Source of the DNA: Chloroflexota bacterium
GTDB lineage: Bacteria; Chloroflexota; Anaerolineae; Promineifilales; Promineifilaceae
Reading direction: 5' to 3'
Length of the DNA: 5,439 bases
NCBI GenBank assembly: GCA_020353135.1
Contig: CP070688.1
Coordinates: 4,034,988 to 4,040,426, forward strand
Shown here: positions 1 to 5,439 of the stretch, one piece after another
Position numbering within the stretch: the first letter of the stretch is position 1
How the letters are laid out: each line of letters starts with the position of its first letter
The notes under the pieces: generated by a model
What the model saw: only the letters and a program-made list of their open reading frames with translations
Databases searched by the model: none
Told to the model about the DNA's origin: nothing
Made by a program: the position numbers and the translations under genes

Positions 1-536
1 CTGCCGGTCACGCCAAAGGTCAAAGGCTCGTCATGGCCTTGTAAATGACGACTGAAGACGAGTGCCGAAAAACAGAGGGGACACCAGGTGACGGCGATAG
101 GTTCGCCGCCTACAATGTCGTTGACAATTTCATGACTGCTCAGGATGTTTATTGGGTAAGCGCGTACGTCGCCGTTGATGCTGACCCCGATGAGTCGTTC
201 GTCAGGCTCCATGTCAGGATCAACTTCGTCGACCGTTTGAAATTGAGGATCATCTATCGCTTCAATAATCCCTCGCGGCAACAAATCATCTATCAAAGCC
301 GGATCAACCTCTGGAGGAGGTGGCACCAAAACTGGTTGGTCTCTGGTATGGTCCGGCCGACTGAGTCGCGGCAGCAACAAGGCGCCGGCCGTCAAGACCA
401 CAACCAACAGTATCACAAGGCCAGAGACAACTCTGGAAGGTGGATAGGATCCCGCAGACCGCCGCTGACTTCTGACGACGTTGGCTGGCTCTTCGCTCTT
501 GGCTCCCTTCAAGGCATACCGGTCGCTATCTGCCAT
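1..536 (-). CDS. DUF3179 domain protein with N-terminal membrane anchor, partial (3' end beyond window)
   Basis: The frame opens at ATG 536 and stays open to the left edge, giving the first 178 residues. A purine-rich Shine-Dalgarno sequence six bases upstream supports this start. Residues 1-35 are polar and basic. Residues 36-55 form one hydrophobic segment (VVSGLVILLVVVLTAGALLL) without a lipobox cysteine, so I read it as a single-pass anchor with the rest outside the membrane. A proline-rich linker (about 68-78) leads into the DUF3179 domain: RAYP at 125-128, HEIVND at 135-140, WCPLCFSALVFSR at 151-163 and LTFGVTG at 172-178. By hand alignment the domain part is about two thirds identical to the neighbouring DUF3179 protein. 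The family has no established biochemical role that I know of. The gene overlaps its upstream neighbour by 11 nt, so the pair is probably one operon. The domain's C-terminal half lies outside the window. Family assignment is firm; function is unknown. Confidence 0.9.
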   Translation of the reverse strand, partial: MADSDRYALKGAKSEEPANVVRSQRRSAGSYPPSRVVSGLVILLVVVLTAGALLLPRLSRPDHTRDQPVLVPPPPEVDPALIDDLLPRGIIEAIDDPQFQTVDEVDPDMEPDERLIGVSINGDVRAYPINILSSHEIVNDIVGGEPIAVTWCPLCFSALVFSRHLQGHDEPLTFGVTG

Positions 537-1695
537 ATACGTCCCCCTTCGGTTGCAGATCGGACCAGGCGAACCAAAAGACGAGCGGCGCCGCCAATCG
601 CCCTAGGCGCTGCCCTTCCAGGGGACCATCAATGGCCTTACCAGTAGATACTTGCCAAAGCGATCCGGTCTGATCATCGCTTAGCAATCCATCTTCCTCG
701 GCCGGGCTGAAAGTCAATTGCTGCCCGCCGACTCCTTGATGGTAAACTACGACGCTATCTAGTCCATTGTCAAAGGCCACCAAAAGTGACGCCCCGCCCA
801 GCTTGTCGTTGATCAGGCCCAGGCTCTGAACGTCCGAAACTGGATAAGCGCGAGCAGTGTCGCCGACCGTCACGCCGACGACCAGTGCCTTCGGTCTTAA
901 GACACTGTTCGTCTCTTCCTGGCCGGTCAGTCCCGCTATCCCGCTCTCGTAATAACCAACATAGGGATCGACGACCTCTTCGGCCGAAAGACCTAGACGT
1001 TCGGCCGAGAGCACACGAGTGTTGGGAAATCTGTTTTTCCAGTCGTTCCACGAAGTCATGCTGGAAGGGAACAAAGCCAATCGCTCTCCGCGGTAAGCGC
1101 CCTTTATGGCCTCAGCTATCAGTTGGCTCCACAAAGTGTTTGTTCGATGGTCGTACATCACGAGATTGTCATTGAAAAGGTAGCCGGACACGCCAAAAGT
1201 CAGCTCCTTGCCATCAACGACCCGGCTGAAAACAAGGGCCGAAAAACAGAGTGGACACCAGGTCACCACAACTGGCTCGCCGCCCACGACGTCGTTGACG
1301 ATCTCGTGGTTGCTGAGCAAGCGCACCGGATAGGCGCGAGCGTCGTCACCCACCACCAGGCCGATGATAGGATCGTCTTCATGCCATTCCAGATCTCCGC
1401 TCTCAGCATCGACAAAGAGATCATCTTCGGCGAATATGGCTGGTATATCATCTTCGTCAGCGGCAATTCTCAAATCGCCGGGTTTGAGGCGTCGCGGCCG
1501 AGGTGTCGGCAGCGGTTCGCTCGCTGTGTCAGGAGCCACCGAGTCGATCGTTGTAGCGGAATCACTGGTACTCGTTTTCCCAGGCGGCTCTGATATTACG
1601 CTGGTTGTATCAGAAGCAGGCGCAACCGATGACGTCCCACATGCGGTCAGTAGAACCGTCAAACCAACCAGGTAAATCGCGAATCTAGCATTCAT
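526..1695 (-). CDS. DUF3179 domain-containing lipoprotein
   Basis: This is a 389-residue protein from ATG 1695. An in-frame GTG at 1710 would add five residues, but ATG gives a cleaner signal peptide; neither start has a clear ribosome binding site. Residues 1-18 are a lipoprotein signal ending in the lipobox LTAC, with Cys19 the predicted lipidated residue. A Ser/Thr/Pro/acid-rich linker runs to about 75. The DUF3179 domain follows: RAYP 120-123, HEIVND 130-135, WCPLC 146-150, then LTFGVSG, a MYDHRTNTLWSQ segment and a TSWNDWKNRFP segment. From about residue 271 the same order of elements recurs in weaker form (TARAYP, LIND..GG, LTF, TGSLWQ, GPLEGQRL), but without the CPLC and His. Apart from Cys19, only Cys147 and Cys150 are cysteines. 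The family function is not established; a metal or redox role for the CPLC is only a guess. It sits directly before a second DUF3179 gene with which it overlaps. Confidence 0.92.
   Translation of the reverse strand: MNARFAIYLVGLTVLLTACGTSSVAPASDTTSVISEPPGKTSTSDSATTIDSVAPDTASEPLPTPRPRRLKPGDLRIAADEDDIPAIFAEDDLFVDAESGDLEWHEDDPIIGLVVGDDARAYPVRLLSNHEIVNDVVGGEPVVVTWCPLCFSALVFSRVVDGKELTFGVSGYLFNDNLVMYDHRTNTLWSQLIAEAIKGAYRGERLALFPSSMTSWNDWKNRFPNTRVLSAERLGLSAEEVVDPYVGYYESGIAGLTGQEETNSVLRPKALVVGVTVGDTARAYPVSDVQSLGLINDKLGGASLLVAFDNGLDSVVVYHQGVGGQQLTFSPAEEDGLLSDDQTGSLWQVSTGKAIDGPLEGQRLGRLAAPLVFWFAWSDLQPKGDVYGR
543..549 (-). promoter_or_regulatory. Ribosome binding site for the downstream DUF3179 gene
   Basis: On the minus strand AAGGGGG lies six bases before ATG 536, a normal Shine-Dalgarno spacing. 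It is inside the end of the upstream DUF3179 coding region, and the ATGGCAGATAG overlap places the upstream stop just inside the new gene. This decides the start of the second gene and suggests translational coupling. Confidence 0.7.
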
Positions 1696-1752
1696 CAAAC
1701 AAATCAACACTTTCAGCGTGCCGTCGTTGGGCGGACCTGAGATTTAGCCGAT

Positions 1753-1780
1753 CATCGCTCGTGAGCAATGAGCAGCGATG
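1753..1780. repeat. Imperfect dyad upstream of the DUF3179 operon
   Basis: CATCGCT (1753-1759) is matched by AGCGATG (1774-1780), a 7-bp perfect inverted repeat around a 14-nt centre that itself contains GCTC/GAGC complements. It lies about 60-85 nt before the ATG of the DUF3179 lipoprotein, where an operator or a leader hairpin could sit. There is no direct evidence of function, and a 7-bp dyad can arise by chance. Confidence 0.3.
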
Positions 1781-1810
1781 CGAAGAATAGGCTCCCCAAT
1801 TGCAGACAAA

Positions 1811-1831
1811 TCCAGCGAACAATAGGCTGGA
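1811..1831 (-). repeat. Short hairpin with weak T-run; possible weak terminator
   Basis: TCCAGC (1811-1816) and GCTGGA (1826-1831) form a 6-bp stem with a 9-nt loop. Read on the minus strand, the stem is followed by TTTGTCTG, a poor T-run. It lies downstream of the propeller-like protein gene and could help to end that transcript, but the stem is short and the T-run weak. Confidence 0.25.
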
Positions 1832-1880
1832 GGATAACGAATATGCGTCGCCCGTCCTGCCCCTCCTGACGCTCGTTAGG

Positions 1881-1937
1881 CTAGCGAGGCCTGCCTTCGC
1901 TAGCGATGCTTGCCCTCGCTAGCGAAGCCAAGTGACG
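1881..1937. repeat. Three 19-bp tandem units with palindromic CTAGCGA core
   Basis: CTAGCGA begins at 1881, 1900 and 1919, an exact 19-bp period. The first two units agree at most positions (CTAGCGA, then C, TGCC and TCG in common); the third keeps the core and diverges at its end. Within the array TTCGCTAGCGA (1896-1906) and TCGCTAGCGAA (1916-1926) are perfect 11-bp inverted complements separated by 9 nt, extendable to 12 bp with G1927, so a transcript would fold into a strong hairpin. No T-run follows on either strand, so it is not a standard intrinsic terminator. It begins about 30 nt past the stop codon of the upstream gene. It could be a REP-like dispersed element, an mRNA 3'-end stabiliser or a protein-binding array; the sequence alone does not decide. 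Confidence 0.7.
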
Positions 1938-1964
1938 TTAAGCGTGAACTGAATCGACGCCGAG

Positions 1965-3743
1965 CTATAGTGCGTTGTAAATAATCACGCCGTAGACAGC
2001 CATGGTCATCAGACTATCGGCCGCACCAAATATAATGATGAAGTAGACAGGCGCATTATTGTTCCGTCGATATGTGAAGGTCCAAGCCGCCAGCAATGCA
2101 ACCAATGTAATGCCCAAGGGCACAATGATCTGTAATGGTAGTTCCATCCACGGGGGAAGCGGCAACCAGGCTGAGAAGGGCACGTACTCCCGAATACCAG
2201 GTAGGGTGAAGGTTTTGACCACTAAATAGGCCAGTACGGCAAGTCCGAGACTAATAATAGTTCCCGGTGACCGCAGGGTCTGATCTTCCTTTCTCATTGG
2301 CGAAGTGACTAGAAGAACCGCTAAAGGAATTATCAGCCAGATCACCAGGGCGATTGGTGTAAGCAACGCCCCTATGAGCAGCCCAAAGACAGTGTCGCCA
2401 GCCAATTGGCGCGTGTCAGTTAATGTGAGCGAATTCAGATTGTCAACGATATCCGGGGCGGTACTGGCAAAATAGACGTGGAACTCATTTGCTACGCGCT
2501 CTAGCCAGGTCAAGTATAAACGCCCTTCCGCATCACTAATGGTCGCTGGCGAAGTGGAAGCGGAACTGGTGAAACTAATAAGCTGATAACCGTTTGGAGA
2601 CCCATCCTGGAAGTAGCTTAATCCAATCTGGGGCGCTGTCTTGCTGAACAGGTAATTAATTCGTGACTCCGAGACGATGACCCCTTCATTTGCCAAATTA
2701 TTGTTTGTGCCAATTCTGTTCAGTCCAGATGCTCCGCCAAAGGCGCCAGGTTCCAGCAGAACCCGAGGGCCGGCATCCAAACCTTCTTCGGGCGTATATT
2801 CATATTCCAGGTCATGATCGGACGGCACGATGACTTGAACTGGTCGTGACTGCTGGCCTGGTTGGCCCATTGGAAACGCCAAGTAATGGGTCATTGCCTG
2901 GCCTGCTCGCGAGCCTGTGCGAGTCTCTTCTGACCAGACAACGTAGGCCGATTCGCCATCCAATTCGATAAAAGGTCCCGAGAAAACACTGGTCAGGGCA
3001 AGGCGTTCCGTATGAATTTCGCTGGCCAGCTCTGCATCATACTCGCCGAAGGGATAGGCGCCGTAGAAGAGACGCGCGCTGCTGGAGCCAGGAAGGTGCT
3101 GCACCCACGTCACGTGCGGCATGCCGTCCTGATCATACTTGATAGCCGGTCGCGTTCCTTCGGGATCCACCAGCATCGGCCTGCCTTGCAGATCTCCAAC
3201 AGGCAGAGCGTACAATCCAGGATCCCGTCGCGGGCCGGCGAACCATACCGAAAGCGCATCGTCGGGACCGCGGTCAACCGCGTGACCGCCCACCCTGGTC
3301 TGTCCCGAGAGCAATTGGGGACCATCAACGACCTCGCCAGATTTGTCCACTGTGGCGCCGTATAGGCGATTATCGCCGATCCAGAATACATGCAGTAGCT
3401 CACCATCCCAGACGATATTGGGATTATCAAGTCGGTTCACTTCTGTCTCGATCGCTTGCTCCCACAGGGTGTTGGCTTCTCTGTCCAGGGCAACAACACT
3501 AGGTCCTGGCATCTCCTCATTGGCGTCGACGGTGACAAGATAGATGATACCTTCATCATCCAGGGCAATGGCGACCGGATCAACCAGGTCAGTCAGGGCC
3601 ACCTTCTGCGCCCGACTCCAGCCGGGCGCTTTGGTCCAAAGACGTTCAGTCAAACTGTCGTTACTGCAGGCTGTCTGCGCCGCCACAACCGTTATTCCGA
3701 TAAGCAGAATGAGTCTGGGGAGCAACAGGCGCTTTATGTTCAT
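1965..3743 (-). CDS. Putative lipoprotein with propeller-like repeats and multi-spanning membrane C-terminus
   Basis: This is a 592-residue protein from ATG 3743; a TTG codon directly before it is also in frame, but ATG is preferred. There is no convincing Shine-Dalgarno sequence. The N-terminus is basic then hydrophobic and ends in AAQTAC, a plausible but non-ideal lipobox (Gln at -3) with Cys26, the only cysteine. Residues from about 45 to 430 contain recurring blade-like motifs of the form P-x-I-x-x-D-x-x-G-x-x-hydrophobic-x-W, for example near 109-122, 199-214, 257-271 and 398-414, as in BNR/sialidase-like or other beta-propellers. Residues from about 452 to 588 are strongly hydrophobic, with roughly four membrane segments (452-480, 493-512, 534-556, 565-587). 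I do not recognise a named family. I infer an exported sensor-like or structural domain tethered by a membrane bundle. An intrinsic terminator immediately upstream suggests transcription separate from the SH3b gene; the dyad-rich spacer follows it. Confidence 0.85.
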   Translation of the reverse strand: MNIKRLLLPRLILLIGITVVAAQTACSNDSLTERLWTKAPGWSRAQKVALTDLVDPVAIALDDEGIIYLVTVDANEEMPGPSVVALDREANTLWEQAIETEVNRLDNPNIVWDGELLHVFWIGDNRLYGATVDKSGEVVDGPQLLSGQTRVGGHAVDRGPDDALSVWFAGPRRDPGLYALPVGDLQGRPMLVDPEGTRPAIKYDQDGMPHVTWVQHLPGSSSARLFYGAYPFGEYDAELASEIHTERLALTSVFSGPFIELDGESAYVVWSEETRTGSRAGQAMTHYLAFPMGQPGQQSRPVQVIVPSDHDLEYEYTPEEGLDAGPRVLLEPGAFGGASGLNRIGTNNNLANEGVIVSESRINYLFSKTAPQIGLSYFQDGSPNGYQLISFTSSASTSPATISDAEGRLYLTWLERVANEFHVYFASTAPDIVDNLNSLTLTDTRQLAGDTVFGLLIGALLTPIALVIWLIIPLAVLLVTSPMRKEDQTLRSPGTIISLGLAVLAYLVVKTFTLPGIREYVPFSAWLPLPPWMELPLQIIVPLGITLVALLAAWTFTYRRNNNAPVYFIIIFGAADSLMTMAVYGVIIYNAL

Positions 3744-3766
3744 CAAGATACCGATCTTGTAAGTTC

Positions 3767-3806
3767 AATAGAAAATGGGAGGCAACAATGTCGATTGCCT
3801 CCCATT
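3767..3806 (-). terminator. Intrinsic terminator of the SH3b lipoprotein gene
   Basis: AATGGGAGGCAA (3774-3785) and TTGCCTCCCATT (3795-3806) are perfect 12-bp inverted complements with a 9-nt loop. Read on the minus strand, the stem has a GC-rich centre and runs into a T-rich stretch (ATTTTCTATT), the layout of a rho-independent terminator. It begins 38 nt past the SH3b stop codon. The next gene starts only about 25-30 nt further on, leaving little room for a separate promoter and leader. Confidence 0.85.
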
Positions 3807-3844
3807 CGTATGCTGCATGTTTGGGCCCCCGGGTTAGCGATTAA

Positions 3845-4486
3845 CTAAGGCGCTTCAGTACTGATATTCTCCGCGGGTATCCATCCGTCGCCGCCCTCGG
3901 CATCGACAAGATACCAGACTTCGCCGTCTTGCTCAAATACTTCCTGGATGACGACCTCGGCGCCGCGGTTTTGGCCGGCATTGATCAAACCGTTCGGCTC
4001 CTTCAGTAGATTTATGATGAAGCCGGTGCCCGTCAGGTACACGGTATCACCAGGCTGAGGACCCGAAATCTCGCCGCCTGAGCCATCCTCTTCCGCAGAA
4101 TCGCCTGCAACCTTTTCGATGCTATTTTCGGTCACCCAGCCCTCGCCGGTTGGGGCCTCAATCTTGTACCAGATGCGCTCACCGTCGTCGGCGGCCTCTA
4201 AGACTGTAACAATAGCGCCGCGTTCTTGTCCAGCAATGATTCGTCCGCCAGGTCGTTCGAAGAAGTTGATGATGAAGTTTGACCCTACCAACTCGCCTTG
4301 ATCGCCGGGCTGTAGCTCCGCGTCTTCAATTGCTCCCCCGTTTCCAGTCGTAAAGACGTCACTTTGCTCTTCTTCCGCTCGACGAGTTGCCTCTTCCGGC
4401 GCAATGATCTCGCCGGCCTGGGCGCAGGCCAATACGGCGAGCAATAATGAGCCAATAGCCCAAACGAGAATGGAAGAGCGTTTCAT
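3845..4486 (-). CDS. Lipoprotein with two SH3b-like repeats
   Basis: This is a 213-residue protein from ATG 4486, with TAGGA ten bases upstream as a somewhat distant ribosome binding site. Residues 1-20 form a signal peptide (MKRSSILVWAIGSLLLAVLA) followed by Cys21, a plausible lipobox although Leu at -2 is not typical. A charged, Glu-rich linker runs to about 58. Two copies of one module follow with a period of 85 residues: 60-123 and 145-208. Each begins PGD, then has a G-x-x-FIIN segment, a P-x-G turn, AGQ-x-RGA, an IWY or VWY strand and a GW(V/I)-x-EN end. This matches bacterial SH3 (SH3b) folds, which commonly bind cell wall or other surface ligands; the ligand here is unknown. An acidic Gly/Ser spacer joins the copies. 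There is no enzyme domain, so a binding or adaptor role is inferred. The gene has its own likely promoter and a strong terminator, so it may be monocistronic. Confidence 0.9.
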   Translation of the reverse strand: MKRSSILVWAIGSLLLAVLACAQAGEIIAPEEATRRAEEEQSDVFTTGNGGAIEDAELQPGDQGELVGSNFIINFFERPGGRIIAGQERGAIVTVLEAADDGERIWYKIEAPTGEGWVTENSIEKVAGDSAEEDGSGGEISGPQPGDTVYLTGTGFIINLLKEPNGLINAGQNRGAEVVIQEVFEQDGEVWYLVDAEGGDGWIPAENISTEAP

Positions 4487-4617
4487 GCTGGTTCTGTCCT
4501 ATTTTAAGAGAAGGGTTGATGTAGCATCCTGGCACCGGCAAACACTACCGCGCTTCACTTGCCGCAACCGTAACGATCTACGCATAGAATGGTAGAAGCA
4601 TATGATGGTTTAGGCAA

Positions 4618-4645
4618 TTTATATTCGCTTCTGGCTATATTGCAA
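4618..4645 (-). promoter_or_regulatory. Candidate sigma-70-like promoter for the SH3b lipoprotein gene
   Basis: On the minus strand TTGCAA (4640-4645) lies 16 bp before TATAAA (4618-4623); these match the housekeeping consensus boxes at 4 of 6 and 5 of 6 positions. Transcription would begin near 4611, giving a leader of about 125 nt. The hexamers lie in the AT-rich part of the spacer between the permease stop and the lipoprotein start. A second TAAAAT at 4501-4506 lacks a good -35 box. This is pattern evidence only. Confidence 0.4.
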
Positions 4646-4664
4646 GTTTGAGTTAGCGGGAACA

Positions 4665-5439
4665 CTACCGGCCGCGCAAGCGTACGTCGAAGGCGTCGCG
4701 CAGACCGTCGCCCATGAAGTTGAAGGCCAGCGTCGTCAGCATCAATGCCATACCCGGCACCAGCACCAGCCAGGGCGCCGAACGCAGACCCTGATAGCCA
4801 TCATTAATCATCGCGCCCCAACTCGGTCTGGGTGGCTGGACGCCCAGACCGATGAAACTCAGAAATGCTTCCAGGAAAATGTAGCCGGGAATGGCCAGGC
4901 TTTCGGCGATCAACAAAGGTCCGATGATGTTGGGCAAAAGGTGCCGGAACAAAATACGGTTGTCGGATGCGCCCATGGCCTCGGCCGCCTGGACGAACTC
5001 CTGCTGCTTGTAACTGAGCACCTGGCCGCGGGCCAGGCGGGCCATACCCAACCAAAAAAGGGCGCCGATGACGATGAAGATGAAAAACAAACCGCCCATC
5101 GATCGATTGATGTTGATCAGAAGATTGGCGGCGCCACCCGCCTCTTCGCCCCGCCGGCCGATCTGCTGAAAGTAGAACGTCATCAAGATAAGGATAGGAA
5201 ACGTGGGCAGCGCGTACAGGAAATCGACGATGCGCATCATGAAATTGTCGACCCGGCCGCCAGCGTAGCCCGAGATGATGCCATAGACGGTGCCGATGGT
5301 CAGACTAACCGTGGCGGCAACGATAGCCACCGTCAGCGACACGCGACTGCCATAGATCATCCGACTCCACAGATCGCGGCCCAGTGCATCAGAACCGACG
5401 AAGAAAATGGTGCAGCCCCATTCCAGTGGCGTACCGTAC
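4665..5439 (-). CDS. ABC transporter permease, DppC/OppC type, partial (5' end beyond window)
   Basis: This is an inner-membrane permease subunit of a peptide/nickel-type ABC importer; it pairs with a DppB/OppB partner and two ATPases and receives substrate from a binding protein. The open frame reaches the right edge, giving 257 visible residues; the ATG at 5360 is internal because the family hallmark GSDALGRDLWSR precedes it. Visible residues show about five membrane segments (near 30-57, 67-91, 114-134, 168-196, 221-242). The ATPase-contacting EAA loop is clear (AAEAMGASDNRILFRHLLPN, about 151-170), as is the C-terminal GDGLRDAFDVRLRGR typical of this subunit. Between the second and third segments there is an extra polar stretch (about 92-114, QQIGRRGEEAGGAANLLININRS), longer than I would expect. 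Substrate cannot be told from this subunit. No terminator is evident after its stop; the transporter partners are presumably to the right. Confidence 0.95.
   Translation of the reverse strand, partial: YGTPLEWGCTIFFVGSDALGRDLWSRMIYGSRVSLTVAIVAATVSLTIGTVYGIISGYAGGRVDNFMMRIVDFLYALPTFPILILMTFYFQQIGRRGEEAGGAANLLININRSMGGLFFIFIVIGALFWLGMARLARGQVLSYKQQEFVQAAEAMGASDNRILFRHLLPNIIGPLLIAESLAIPGYIFLEAFLSFIGLGVQPPRPSWGAMINDGYQGLRSAPWLVLVPGMALMLTTLAFNFMGDGLRDAFDVRLRGR

Noticed and set aside
45..647. Plus-strand open frame of 200 codons
   Set aside because: It lies antisense to the two DUF3179 genes, has no recognisable domain or signal, and its composition is that of a reverse-frame shadow.
1896..1926. 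Classical intrinsic terminator for the propeller-like gene
   Set aside because: The stem is strong, but neither strand has a T-run after it; I list it as a repeat instead.
1881..1937. CRISPR array
   Set aside because: Units are directly contiguous at 19 bp with no unique spacers of CRISPR length, and there are no cas genes in view.
4359..4541. Small minus-strand frame of 60 codons across the start of the SH3b gene
   Set aside because: It overlaps the lipoprotein signal-peptide region in another frame, lacks any motif, and the SH3b frame explains the DNA.
4541..4670. Direct repeat aacactaccg at 4541-4550 and 4661-4670, exactly 120 bp apart
   Set aside because: Only 10 bp, flanks differ, one copy overlaps the permease stop codon, and no mobile gene or terminal inverted repeats lie between; most likely chance.
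1..5439. tRNA, rRNA, transposase or insertion-sequence ends
   Set aside because: I saw no rRNA-like segment, tRNA-like cloverleaf, transposase frame or paired terminal inverted repeats on either strand by eye; a covariance-model scan would be more decisive.

Overview
The window looks like a piece of a bacterial chromosome. All five genes I can support lie on the minus strand, and the plus strand shows only shadow frames. Reading in the direction of transcription (right to left), the order is: the C-terminal part of an oligopeptide/dipeptide-type ABC transporter permease (4665-5439, start beyond the right edge); a small lipoprotein with two SH3b-like repeats (3845-4486); a large putative lipoprotein with a propeller-like outer domain and a multi-spanning C-terminus (1965-3743); a DUF3179 lipoprotein (526-1695); and a second, membrane-anchored DUF3179 paralogue (1-536), cut by the left edge.

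The combination of several lipoproteins with acidic, Ser/Thr/Pro-rich linkers, SH3b repeats, DUF3179 proteins and a Dpp/Opp permease resembles Chloroflexota (Anaerolineae/Caldilineae-like) genomes. This is inferred from gene style only; there is no rRNA or marker gene, and a different environmental bacterium is possible.

Region by region: 4487-4664 is a 178-nt spacer with a plausible minus-strand sigma-70-like promoter (4618-4645) for the SH3b gene. 3744-3844 holds a strong intrinsic-terminator hairpin (3774-3806) that ends the SH3b transcript and sits only about 30 nt before the next start codon. 1696-1964 is a non-coding spacer of about 270 nt crowded with dyad symmetries, including three 19-bp tandem units built on CTAGCGA. 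The two DUF3179 genes overlap by 11 nt and are almost certainly co-transcribed and translationally coupled.

Functionally, almost everything here is predicted to act at or outside the cytoplasmic membrane: peptide (or similar solute) import, two surface lipoproteins, and a pair of DUF3179 proteins. The transporter probably belongs to an operon extending beyond the right edge and need not be linked to the rest. I see no complete new system. The best candidates for undescribed biology are the tandem DUF3179 pair, whose conserved CPLC/His signature is missing from an apparent second copy of the fold inside the same protein, the uncharacterised propeller-plus-membrane protein, and the repeat-rich spacer between them. 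No stretch longer than 300 bases lacks a gene.
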